From: Neelides folsomi
Lineage: Eukaryota > Arthropoda > Collembola > Neelipleona > Neelidae
Direction: 5' to 3'
Assembly: GCA_034687125.1 (NCBI GenBank)
Contig: JAQGBZ010000377.1
Location: 1-58,622, forward strand
DNA length: 58,622 bases
Both the position numbers and the translations under genes were made by a program. The notes under the pieces are model-generated. The model was not told the DNA's origin and did not search any database. It worked only from the letters and a program-made list of their open reading frames with translations. Positions 1 to 14,300 of this stretch are shown one piece after another (position 1 is the first letter of the stretch; each line of letters opens with the position of its first letter).

Positions 1-76
1 GGACGGCGTGACTTTGGACGTCAATTCCTTGCCATTGGTGAAAGATTCGGGAGTGACGAGGAATTCTTATACTTAT
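1..76 (+). CDS. possible partial exon at window edge
   Basis: The first 60 or so bases are clearly less AT-rich than what follows. They are open in plus-strand frame 2, reading DGVTLDVNSLPLVKDSGVTR and a few more residues, up to a possible donor (GTTAAA) near 77. The minus strand is also open here, so the strand is not certain. No family is recognised. This may be the tail of an exon whose gene lies outside the window. Confidence 0.22.
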
Positions 77-743
77 GTTAAAATCATAAACATTAACTTT
101 AAGTTAACTCAATCTCAATCGCAACATATTTAGACATTTAGCAATAATTAGAATTAGAGGACAGTTTCCAATCTCTAATATCAAACTTTTAATATCCAAG
201 TTTTGGGGAAAAAACCATCTAATTAAACCATTGGTTAAAGTTTTAATAATTGTTTAAATAAATAAAAATGCGTACGCATTTTCAATAAAGTAGCAATTAT
301 AGCAATATTAGCAACTCTGACGCTTAGTTAGATCCAATAAACACATAGACAAATCTTGTGAACGTTTGTTAAACATATCTTACATTTAGCTGTAGTTTAA
401 GGATAGTTTGAGTTATTGTTAAATTAATTATGAATTTTTAACTGTTCGATGAATGTGCATTTGAATAAAATGTTCATGAATGAATAAAACAAAATTGAAA
501 CAATAGACGTTTAATCATCACATTAAAAAAATGACAAATCCAAATTAACAGAAAATCTTTTCAAAATTGATGACAAAATTGATATTAGTTGAATTTAATT
601 AGAAGATGATTTAAAATGGAATAATAGTAAAAAGAAGGAGGAATGTAACAATAAGACATTTCCGTATAATAAAACAATAAAACAAATTAATGTTAATAAA
701 TTCTTGGATTTTAAATTCGATAGTTTCCGCTTAATGTTAATTG
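77..743. other. AT-rich spacer downstream of SSADH
   Basis: About 670 bp of AT-rich sequence with no supported exon, RNA or repeat. It would hold the 3' UTR of the minus-strand dehydrogenase gene next to it. Confidence 0.5.
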
Positions 744-3700
744 TTACATATTTCCAAATGTAATTCCTTTAACATGTGAATAAGAGTCAAGTCCATGTTT
801 TGACCCTTCCACTCCAAATCCTGAATATTTAACTCCACCAAAGGGAGATTCGCAAGTTGACACGAGCGCGTCGTTGACTCCGACCATTCCAGAATCAAGT
901 TCACGAGCAACGCGGAAAGCACGCTTTAAATCCCGAGTGAAGAAAAATGCTAAAATATAAATAAATTAATTAATTAGCAAGGATAAATAAATTAATATTT
1001 TATTTTCGATATTTAACCCCTCAATCATTGCCATTAACTTTACTTATTTAAACTGTATAAGAATATAATAATATTAAATTTAAAAAATGATTGGAATTAC
1101 ATGCAAGTCCAAATTGAGAAGAATTTGCTTCTTTTAAAATTTCTTCTTCATTTTCGAATGACATCATTGCTGCAATTGGGCCAAAGATTTCTTCTCCAAA
1201 CAAAGGCATTTGTGGAGTGACGCCAACGACAACAGTTGGTTCAAGAAAATGACCTTCGAGCCCTTTGACACGATTTCCTCCACAAACGATTTTAGCACCC
1301 ATTTCAACACTCGCACGTAAAAGATTTTCAACCTTAATAAAATTCACATTTAAAACCAAGTAATAATAATAATTAACTAACTATTAAATATAATTAGTAG
1401 TTAGTTAAATATTATTTTAGTTGTTTGAATTACCCTTTCAAGTTGTTTCTGATTAATGAGAGGCCCAATATCATGATTTTCAATTCCAGGCCCAACTTTC
1501 ATATTCTTAACTTTTGCCACGAATTTGTTCTTAAATTCTTCGAATAAATCTTTATGAACAAAGATACGATTTGGTGTGATACAGGTCTAGCAATTTAAGA
1601 GAATCCAATTAGGAATTTCCGCTAAACTTTTAATTAAGTAAAATAACTTTAAAGTTAAGTTATTAAAAATCTAATTATAAATATGAAAATGATTTAGTAA
1701 TTTTACTTGGCCAGCATTTCTGAATTTGGAATTAAAAAGTCCGTTAACAGCAACATCAACCTCAGCATCATTAAAGACAATAAACGGAGCATTTCCTCCG
1801 AGTTCAAGTGAAATTTTCTTGATTGTGCTCGATGCTTTTTCATAAAGCCACTAAATTAAAAAAATTAAATTATTTTAAATTAAATTGTTTGAAATATATT
1901 TAATAGTTTAAACGAAAATTGTAAAACTTTGTCCTTACTTTTCCAACTCCTGTCGATCCAGTGAAACTTAAAACAGAAACTTGTGAATTTGTGAAAAGAA
2001 GTTCTCCAATATTCGCGACACGATCTCTTGAACAAGTCACAACGTTAACTACACCGTGTGGTAAACCGGCTAATTCGGCCATCTAATAAAATAAATATTA
2101 ATTTTATTAATTAAAATACTTAATTGTATTTTAATAGATATTCAAAGTTACCTTAGCAAAAGCAAGAGCACAAAATGGAGTGTCTTCACTTGGTTTAATG
2201 ACAAGTGTGCAACCTGCAGCAAGAGCCGCTGATGCTTTTCGCGCCAACATTCCAAATGGAAAATTCCACTGTAATTTTTTTAATCAAAATGTTAATATTA
2301 ATTAAATGACTAATTTTATTAGTTTATTCGCCTTCACGACGAAAATTGTATTGATTTTTCTTACGGGAGTTACAAGAACGGCGACCCCCATTGGTTCTCT
2401 AATGCTGATCAATTCTTTTCCAGGTACAGGTGAAGGAATTGTTTCTCCATATGCACGTCGACCCTCCGCTTCAAACCATTGGAAGAAATTGATAGAAAAA
2501 TCCATTTCTGTTTCCGATTCTCTTAAGGGTTTTCCCTGAATAAAATATTAAAATTAATTAATTATTTCATTAATTTTCAAATTCTTCCCTCATTGTCAGA
2601 TAAAAATCGAGTCATAATTATGAATATCATTTATATTTTTTGCGTAAATTCACTTACAGATTCGAGCGTCATTATTTTTGCAATTGCACTTTTATTTGCA
2701 GTTAAATGATCTTTAATCTTTAACAAATAATTCCCACGTTCTTTTGCTGTCATTTTTTTCCATTTGGGAAAAGCATCTTTGGCTGCTTTGATTGCCAAAT
2801 CGGCCATTTCATTACTCGAGTCGTTGACAGAGTCAATGATTTGATTCGTCGCTGGGTTAAACACTGGGAAAGTTTTTCCATTGTTCTTCGTATCTTCAAT
2901 CCAAGAACCGTTGACAAAAACTTGATTCGGTTTGTGACCGATAAACTTCACGTCCTCCATTCTATTCAATGATACTGGAAACGTCGAACTAGAAAGAAAA
3001 AAATAACTAAAATAAATATTAATAATTAATTATTAGATTACACAATTCTACATCATTGAACGATACTAAATTATATTGTTGTTAGAAATAAATTATTACT
3101 AAAATTACACGAAAATATAATTTAAATTAAATACCTATTATAATTATTATCGATTGGCTTATAAGAATCTAATGAATCCATCATTGCATCATCATCATCG
3201 TAATCAGTATTGTTATCATTATCCCCATTATCACTATTATTATCATTAGCGAAAATAGACATTGACACTTGAACCGACCCAAGGGATTTCGAACATTGCG
3301 GCCCTGGTCTTGACCCTGCCCTTGAATCATTTGACCAAGCAGAAGAAACCTTAAATTTGATCAAACCTGGATGTCTTTTTAAAAATTTTTTTAACCAATT
3401 GTCCCCTGCTATTTGTGAATCATGGTCAAAGTTATGTTGGATTTTTTCTTTTTCAGCAAAGTGGTAAACAAATTTCTTAAATTCTCGTCTGGTTATTCCA
3501 CCAAAAGTTTCGTTCATGTAATTGAAATGTTTAATTATTTTGGATTCTTGGGATTTATTAAATACGGGTTTTTTCCCCATTACGGCGTCAATGGCAATTT
3601 TTCCGTGAACTCGTCGTTGGATTGATTCACGACTCAACCCAAATTTGCAGGCCGTTTTTCTTACAGAATTTCCTTGTTTTAAGTATTTAAGTGCAGCTTC

Positions 3701-4256
3701 AAATTTTTTAGCTCTATCGTTATCCATTATGGAATTTAGTTAAATCTGCTAATTTTAAATACAAACTAGCTATATAGTCTAGATCTCAATATTTATAACA
3801 TCCGTATCCGTTAAATAAACAGCACACGTTTTTATTTACTCAATAAAATCAAACGATCAAATCTGGCTGACAAGACAGGTGTGAAAAATCTGTTTTATTA
3901 AAGATTGAATGACAGATCCAGATAATGAAGATCACTCAATTATGTAGATTCAGATCTTTGTATTCAATTTAATTATCACTAATTTAATTCACAACTCAAA
4001 AATTAAACTAAATAAATATAATAAAATCTATGGAAAAACAATTGACTTTGAAATGGGACTTGTTTTCGGTTCATGACTTTCAATTTATAGGATTCACGTT
4101 GTACCCATTTCTCACAATTTCCACTTATAATATTTGTAATAAAATAATTAAAAGCATTTTAATTAATGTTAATTAAACTTACAAGGTACGATATCGGGAA
4201 AACGATCTGCTGGCTTGAAAAGTTTCACGAAGAATGATTTTACCATATGACAGCAT
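744..4256 (-). CDS. ALDH5A1: succinate-semialdehyde dehydrogenase, mitochondrial (ALDH5A1-type)
   Basis: Oxidises succinic semialdehyde to succinate with NAD in the mitochondrial matrix, the last step of the GABA shunt. Nine coding exons, all in phase: 4256-4183, 2988-2658, 2535-2365, 2268-2152, 2082-1939, 1850-1707, 1586-1434, 1332-1101, 949-744. They give 523 residues. Exon 1 encodes about 25 residues rich in Arg and Ser with no acidic cluster, typical of a mitochondrial presequence; without it the protein would start at a later Met (2960) and lack targeting. Seen: NAD-binding FTGSTGVGK, general-base Glu near residue 295 (LELGGNAP), catalytic Cys near 329 (GQTCITPNR), C-terminal [11 protein letters not shown]. 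The Glu-Cys spacing of 34 matches the ALDH family. The second Cys of the mammalian redox pair (TCVC) is Thr here. Intron 1 (4182-2989) contains a transposon-derived ORF. The assignment within the ALDH superfamily rests on overall resemblance to ALDH5. Confidence 0.94.
3122..3727 (-). CDS. pogo/Tigger-like HTH protein nested in SSADH intron 1
   Basis: Intronless ORF of 201 residues, same strand as its host gene. Residues about 5-45 form a Pipsqueak-type helix-turn-helix ([20 protein letters not shown]). Residues about 60-125 resemble the CENP-B-type second DNA-binding domain, ending in [12 protein letters not shown]. In pogo/Tigger transposases a DDE catalytic domain follows; here the frame instead runs into a Ser-rich linker and an Asn/Asp-rich acidic tail (about residues 155-200), and no DDE motifs are seen nearby. 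It is therefore either the truncated 5' part of an element or a domesticated DNA-binding protein. A related DDE fragment lies at 24149-24790, but the two are not shown to be one family. Expression is unknown. Confidence 0.7.
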   Translation of the reverse strand: MDNDRAKKFEAALKYLKQGNSVRKTACKFGLSRESIQRRVHGKIAIDAVMGKKPVFNKSQESKIIKHFNYMNETFGGITRREFKKFVYHFAEKEKIQHNFDHDSQIAGDNWLKKFLKRHPGLIKFKVSSAWSNDSRAGSRPGPQCSKSLGSVQVSMSIFANDNNSDNGDNDNNTDYDDDDAMMDSLDSYKPIDNNYNRYLI

Positions 4257-5116
4257 TTTATTATTTCTATGTAGTTTAAATTGTGATTGTATTTGGAAGA
4301 CCTTGAGTGTGATATCAATTGATAATTCGATACTCAATTCTCTATTAAACTTTGATTGATAGTTAATTCAATCTTAGTTCACTTTATTTGTTTCAATTTA
4401 AATATTACTAACTTTAGGACTTAAAATTATTTGGAAGAACGAGATTCTTTGGACCTTTGACTTTGGCTCACTCAGCTGCTGGCTCCTTCGCCTATTCACA
4501 CAATTTCGCCAATATTCTTACTATATGGAATATGGCAAAGCAAAAAAGAAGATAGTAAATGTGAATGGTTCATAGCGAGAAACGCCGTTTTGCATCATTT
4601 AAGCCAATTATCTTTACAGTTAAACCTATTTAGATTATCAGATCCATATTTATATTATTTATAGCTATACAAAGTTAATGGATTAGATATGAGCAATTTA
4701 TGCAAAAGATTTTAAATGTCGCAATTATATTACGACAATCATAAAAAATAAATCTGTATAAAATAAGAATTAAAAGGACTTGAAAAAATTATAGTTAAGC
4801 TTTTGGATTTTATTTTATTTAAAAATCATTCATATTACATATAATATTATTACAAAACAACGTTAAACAATACGTCAATCAATTAGTTATGAATTTTCAA
4901 AAATGTTCTATAAAAGTATTTAAAATTATACTTCAATTGTTTAAACTTAACCGACATCAAGTGAATGAATGGTTAGAATTCGAAATAATTCTTATATAAC
5001 CACAATTGCCAATTATTAAAGTATAATGTTAAACAAATAACGAATTCACTCAAATATTTACAAAATGGAACTTTTGAGTAAATACAATCTAGTTAAATAT
5101 CAAGTTAAACACAAAG
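4257..5116. other. intergenic region between SSADH 5' end and CDK8 3' end
   Basis: About 860 bp with no supported exon. It must hold the SSADH promoter and 5' UTR (near 4257-4450) and the CDK8 3' UTR (near 5116 and lower numbers upward). A somewhat GC-richer stretch lies at about 4460-4510. Confidence 0.4.
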
Positions 5117-7989
<2,873 letters not shown>

Positions 7990-8363
7990 TATGTTATGAG
8001 ATTCTTAATTAGTTGGCTTAAAGGCTAATAAGTTATAAAATTAAATTAAAATTAAAACTAGATTGACATTTGAAATGAGTTGAATGATCTTCATTCAGTT
8101 TCAGTTTATAGGAAAATGTAATGGGAATTTATCCGCCAGTCACAGCTTTGTATTTTGCCTTTTTTCTTCTTGTCGACTGTCGGCTGCCATTCCACATGGA
8201 TTTTCAAAACCGCGTGGATTGTTCATGCTTTTACGTTCTCACTACGATTCTTATTTAATCTTTAATTATAATTAGTTAAACTCGGTTAAACTAATGGAGT
8301 TTGAAGAGAATTAAGTTTATTGGATAATTTTCAACTGTTGTGAGTTGAGTTAAAAGTATTTCA
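7990..8363. promoter_or_regulatory. bidirectional promoter region between CDK8 and UTP20
   Basis: The start codons of CDK8 (minus) and UTP20 (plus) are 374 bp apart and diverge, so both promoters and both 5' UTRs must fit here unless non-coding first exons lie elsewhere. No clear TATA box is seen. The segment at about 8090-8230 is less AT-rich than its surroundings. A small ORF at 8084-8275 lacks family resemblance and is probably chance. Confidence 0.55.
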
Positions 8364-11300
8364 ATGGGGAAAGGAGGAAGAACCACGACTCGACATAAAA
8401 ATGACAATACATTCCGGGTAAGATATTTTATAATTATTTTCTTTCTTCATATTTAATAATTAGATGTGTTTATTCATTCGATGTTAATTGTTTTTTAGTA
8501 TGAAAACTTTCAAGATAAGTTAAATAAAATTAACGTCAGTATCACAGCCAATTTGAGAGATGGGCGATGGGAAAAGGCCGAAGAAGGGACGACTTATTTT
8601 GAACAGGTAATTTTTACAAATTATTAATTAAATTATTCCAATTCTTAAAATCTGCTGTTTATACAATTTTTAATAAGCTTAAAAACTTATAATTGTTATA
8701 ATGGACAAACTCATTTAAGGAATTAATTATATATTTTATAAATTAGGCGATTGAAAAATGTTCAGATTTGAACAATACTGGTTCATTCGGGGAATTGCTG
8801 AGAGAAATCGGATACGAAGTCCAAACGCTTCCACAACTTGTCCACAATAAAGACAAATTGGTCAAAATTCTTCAAAATCATCTGACATTAGAAAATCGAA
8901 TTTCGTTAACTCCAGCATTCGAGTAATAATTAAATAAACTAAATATTTAATAATTCGTTTAAATTGATCAGGTTGATCGTCGCTCTTGCAAGAGATTTAG
9001 AAAAGGAATTTTACCCCCATTTGTACAAATTTGTGGAAATCATTGCCGGCATTGTTCTTGAATCGAGAGATCCCGACGTGATCGAGAGCGGATTTCAATG
9101 CACGGCTTATCTTTTCAAATATTTACGAGCTCAAGTTCTCCAAGAATTCACTTTGTATTTGAAGCTTTTGGCTCCGTTGCTTCTCCAGGATAAGAAAAAA
9201 TATGTGATTATTTTCGCTTGCCAGAGCTTTGAACTCATCGCCAACTACGCCGCTAAGAACAAACCGGAAGAATTTCTCAGAACTCTTTTTAAAATTGTCT
9301 TGAAAAAACAACCAGAGGTCAGATTTATTTCAAATTAACTAGAACTAAATATTTAATTACATATCTGTATTAAATTACATATTAAAATATATTTTATATT
9401 CTTGAAATATTATTTTTAGTGTGCTGTTGGAGTCGGAGGTCTTTTGTTTTACATGATCAAAGGATTCAACAAAGCTTTGAAACCTTTTGGCTCAATTTCT
9501 TTAAGAAACTGTCTTGAGATTTTCAATCAACTTGAAAATGAAGATGTTGAAATTTGGGCAAGCGCCATTCACGTTTTATTTCAAAATCTTCTTGATTATC
9601 TCGATTACAAAAACACTAAAACTGTTTGGAATGAATTTGAGGTAAAGAAATTATTTAGCTAAATGTATAAAATAAAATGCAATTAGTTGATGTAATTAAA
9701 TATAATTAAATCTAAATGATGGTAAAATGGTTTAATTTCTTTTCAGAAATATCTCTTGGAAATATTTTCCGAATCCTCCCATGAAAAATTCTCTAAAGTT
9801 TTCTCAATCTATAACGGAATGATTGAACATAAAAAAGGAGAAACACACGAATTGAAAGAACGAATTGCCTTCTTGGAAAAAATCACATCCAATTTGACTT
9901 TCGATTCTTACCAAGTCCAATTAATAATTTTGGAAATCACAGACACTGTTTTGGGATTCACCGATGAAGAAATTCATTGTCGTTTTGAAGACATTTTGAT
10001 GAAATTGATTGAAAATTCTGGTCCTGAAATTCTTCCTCATATCCGTCAAGTTGCCTTAAAATTTCCTTCTTACCTCATCGTCTACCATTGGCCATTGATG
10101 AAGAGATTTGGGAAGTTTGGAGAGTTTGAGAAAACAATTCTAAATGACATTGTGGACATGACGAGCGAAGGGGTTTTGAAGAAGTTTTACGATCCGAATT
10201 GGAATCGGCTTTCGATTCAGCCATCGCTTCCAACTTACTATTTTAGAGATTCGGTTAAAACTTTTGTACATTTGGATTTCCCTCAATATTTAAAGTAAAA
10301 CAATTTAATATTTAATTACAATTAACTTTACTATTTTTAAATTATTATATTAAATTATTTATTTTATTATTAACTCATATTATTTTGATTATTTTAGAGG
10401 AACACTGTCAACTAAAGATCAAGTAGAAATTCTCCTATCGGATAAAACGAATTACGAATCGAAGTTAAAATTTACAATTAAAAATTGTAGACTTTATTCA
10501 GACACTAAAAACTCTCATTTGGTCATTCAAAAATTGTTGGATTTCTGGAAGAATGAATCGGATGTTTTGACAAATTCCCAATTTGCTTCACTTGTCTTTC
10601 TCCTCATTGAAGAACAAACGTGTTTGAATGTGGAAAATAATCCAATGAACTTCTTGACATCGACACTTAAATTTTTATTGACAAAATCCAAATTGGATTT
10701 CGGCAACGAAGAGAGTGGATTTTCAATCTGGGCTTTAAAATCCTTGGATTTTATTATGAATTACATCCAAAAGAATGCAAAATCCTTAACTAGAGAAAAC
10801 GAAGAGGAAATTGAAACCTTTAAGGAGATTTGTATGGAATTGAAGGAAACGATTATTCCTAATTTGCGCAGTGGATTTAAAATCATAAGGATTTTGAGTC
10901 TTTCAGTGTTGTGGAATTGTGAAATGTTTTTAGAAAAGTTTTCAATTTCGAATGCGAATTTGCTCAGTTTCTTCACAACTACTTTAGAAATTGAAGAGAA
11001 ACCGGTCGTGGAGATTAATTTCATTCCAACGGTTCAAAAGCTCATGGGGAAAATTCACATTTATTTTAATGATGAAGAATTCGATCAAACTTCGAGAAAA
11101 GTAATTCAAATTAAATATTGATATTTGTTTTCTGTATTAAAATTAAACCAAAATTTATTTATGTAATGTAGTAATCAAGTTAATTAAAATAAATGTAGAT
11201 AAGAATTTTAAATATTATTTTCATTTTTAGTTGGTCGTGAATTACATTCTTGGAATCATGTTCACCAATCAGAGCCAAATCTGGAAACCGTGCATTCAAG

Positions 11301-14300
11301 CTTTGGTGTCAATTGGAAACAACGAGAAGACCAACTTTGAGGATTTTTCTTTAATCATTTACCAAATTGTTAATCGTCTTTTCTTACAAACAAACGATAG
11401 CCATTTTGAATTACCTGATGAATCTTTTGATTTAGATTGTAAGTTTTAAATATTTTTATATACAATTATGTCTTTTTATATGTAGTGTAGTTTTCAGTTC
11501 TTTGTATTTATTATGATATTTAATTAAATTTTAATTCTGACAGGTTTTTCAAAGACGTTTCATCGCTCATTATTTCTATTGCCATCAATGCCGAAGGATA
11601 TTGATGAAGAAAAAATTACGGAATCGTTAGATCTCCCTCAATACAAAGGAAACTTGTTGAAAATTCTTCAAGGAATTCCTGGAGGATTTTGGAAAAAGAT
11701 TTCTAAAGATTTTATGATTTTTTCTAAAATTTTCATTGGGTATTTTGAAGATTTAAGTCTTTAATGTCTTTACTTGTATCTTTTTAGTTAAATAAGTTTA
11801 ATCGAAATTTTAAATTGTTTTCAGATCATTTGTTGGAACGAGTCCTCGAATTGGAATGATCATCGATTCAACAACTAAAACCAAAATCAAGTAAAGATTT
11901 ATATTTTGATTGTAATATAACTTTTGATTCTATTTATGGAAGCATTATTTTTAATTATTTTAACTAATTATAATATTTTAATCGGAATTTTATCTTTTCA
12001 GAATTCTCATTCCTTTGATAGAATATTTGTCTCAATCTTTGACTGACATCAACGATGAGTTTTGGAACATGACCCTCAATCTTTTAATTTCAACGACTGA
12101 AGTTCGAACTTCCATTTTAAATTTCTTGATTAAAATGCGGAAAAAGAAATTTGGTCGCTACAGGTTAGATTTTAATCTTCATGAAAAATTTATCAAAATT
12201 ACTTTTTTTTAAAACTGCCATTAAATATTTTATTAAATCTCAATTTATTGATTGACCTAACGTTATTTTTAAACTTACTCATTTTTTAAATTTTCTCTAT
12301 AGAGAAATCCTTGAATCTGTGAACACTGAAGATAGTTTGGATTGCCTTCATGACATTCGGATCGACAACGACAATCCAATCATTAAAGGGAACAGAAGCG
12401 AAGTAATGGAAATTGTGCTGAGGATTTTACTTGGAAAGGAAAAATTCATGAAATTAAATAAACGAGAAGGAATTTTAAGATTCATTGCCGGTTGTTCTGA
12501 AGAAGATGCTTTGAGATTTATCCAACTTGATCTTGGAACAAATGTGGGATCTTGGCAAAGTACAAAAATGCTTATTATTTACATAACTGATAAAATTTAT
12601 TAAAAATGAAACAAGTAAGATAATATAATTAATAGTTACAATTACTAATAAATTAAATATTGCTTTTATTGAAATAGAAGATTTGCCGTTCAAGTTCTAC
12701 GAAGTTCGCTTAGAACGAATTGGCGGTATAATGAACATGTGGAGACAAACTTTTCCTTCTCTCTTAATTCATTTGATGAATTTGACCTGTGACATTGTGG
12801 AAGCTCTGAATAGCGGAAAAGCGAAAGAACCCGAAGATGCCGAGAAGGAAACGATCGAAGGGATGAGGAAAAAAGCTCTACGTGGAGGGAAAAACACCCT
12901 TAATGTTTTCTTTCAAATCCTCACTGATTTTTCGGATCAAGCTCTCATTGAAAGGATTTTTAATGTTTTCCTCTGGGGGGAAATCGACAAGATTAAAGAG
13001 AATTGTAGTTCTGTGAGTTGGATGTTGAAGTTGTTCCATTTGTGGAGTTTGTCAAAGTAAATGAAAATTAGGTTTAAAGTTGATTAAATTAAAATTAATA
13101 TTTATTATAAAAGATTATTTAAAAAATTAATTAACAGTTAAAAAGAACCCGATCCGTTATTCAGGCTTAAGTTTGTTAATGTAATTTAATGTGAAATTGT
13201 GATTTTTAGGAATCAAATCTTATTGGGAAGAAATCCAACTAGGGAAGTAAATTATGAAGAAAAGATGACAAGTCCCCTGAACAGTTTAATCCAATTGTTG
13301 CATTATCCATCAACTCTTTTAACAGTGAAGAAATTCATTTTCGAGATTTTTCTCAATTTGACCTTGCCGATGGAAAATGAATTAATGGATATGGATGATG
13401 TGGATGTTGTAACAGAGAAAAGTAATTGTGAACTTTATTAATTTTAACTCTATTAATTAGTATTAATCATTTATTTATTTTATTTATTACAAACGAATTC
13501 AAACTTAAATGTTTAATATTTATTATGTGATGTAAATTGATTAATAATTCCAATGGTTAATTTATTTTTTATTGATTAAAGGCCGAATTGGATTAAAGCT
13601 TGTTCAATTGTACAAAAGTGATTTGATCCATTTGCTAAGGGATAAAAACTTTTTTAAGAATTATTGCGATTCTTACGAGTACAAACGAAAGTGTTTGGAG
13701 CTGATTAAGAATTTGGTGGAGGGAGAAGAAAATGGAGAATGGAAGGAAGATTTGTGTCAAATTCTCATAAATTCAATACCTTTGTTCAAAGACAGCGAGG
13801 AAAATTTGGTTCATTGTTTTGAGACCTTGGAGGCATTGTTGAAGCATTTGGATGTCGAGGCTACAAATAGGATCTTAATGTGAGTAAAATTTTAATTATT
13901 TAGCTTATTTAATATAACTTTAGAATTAAGTTGAGTTGCCAGAAATTACCAGAATAGGAAAAATGGTTAAATGGACTTTTTTTATTTTTCTTATTTGCTG
14001 TGGTTGGACGGGATTTTGGTTTCTTTGCATTTAGAGATTTAATAATTTCCTTCAATTTGCTTTTCTTCAATGGAAGATCCTTCAAGTTTTTCATGTCGTT
14101 GATGTGGAAAGTAAATTCTTGGATTATTTCATTCGAGTGACTTCGGTTCAGATCTGTTGTGTCGAGGACCGTTTTTCCTAAGAGATTCCCAGTTTTATCC
14201 AAAAGCTCAATTTCGATTTCCGATTTTCCATATTGAGAAATTCGATCTTCCGAATCGACCCTTCTACTTTCACCGATTTGTTCGCGGATTCTCTTCCATT

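Noticed and set aside
8084..8275. 63-codon plus-strand ORF between CDK8 and UTP20
   Set aside because: Short, no family, and in the shared promoter region; probably chance or an upstream ORF.
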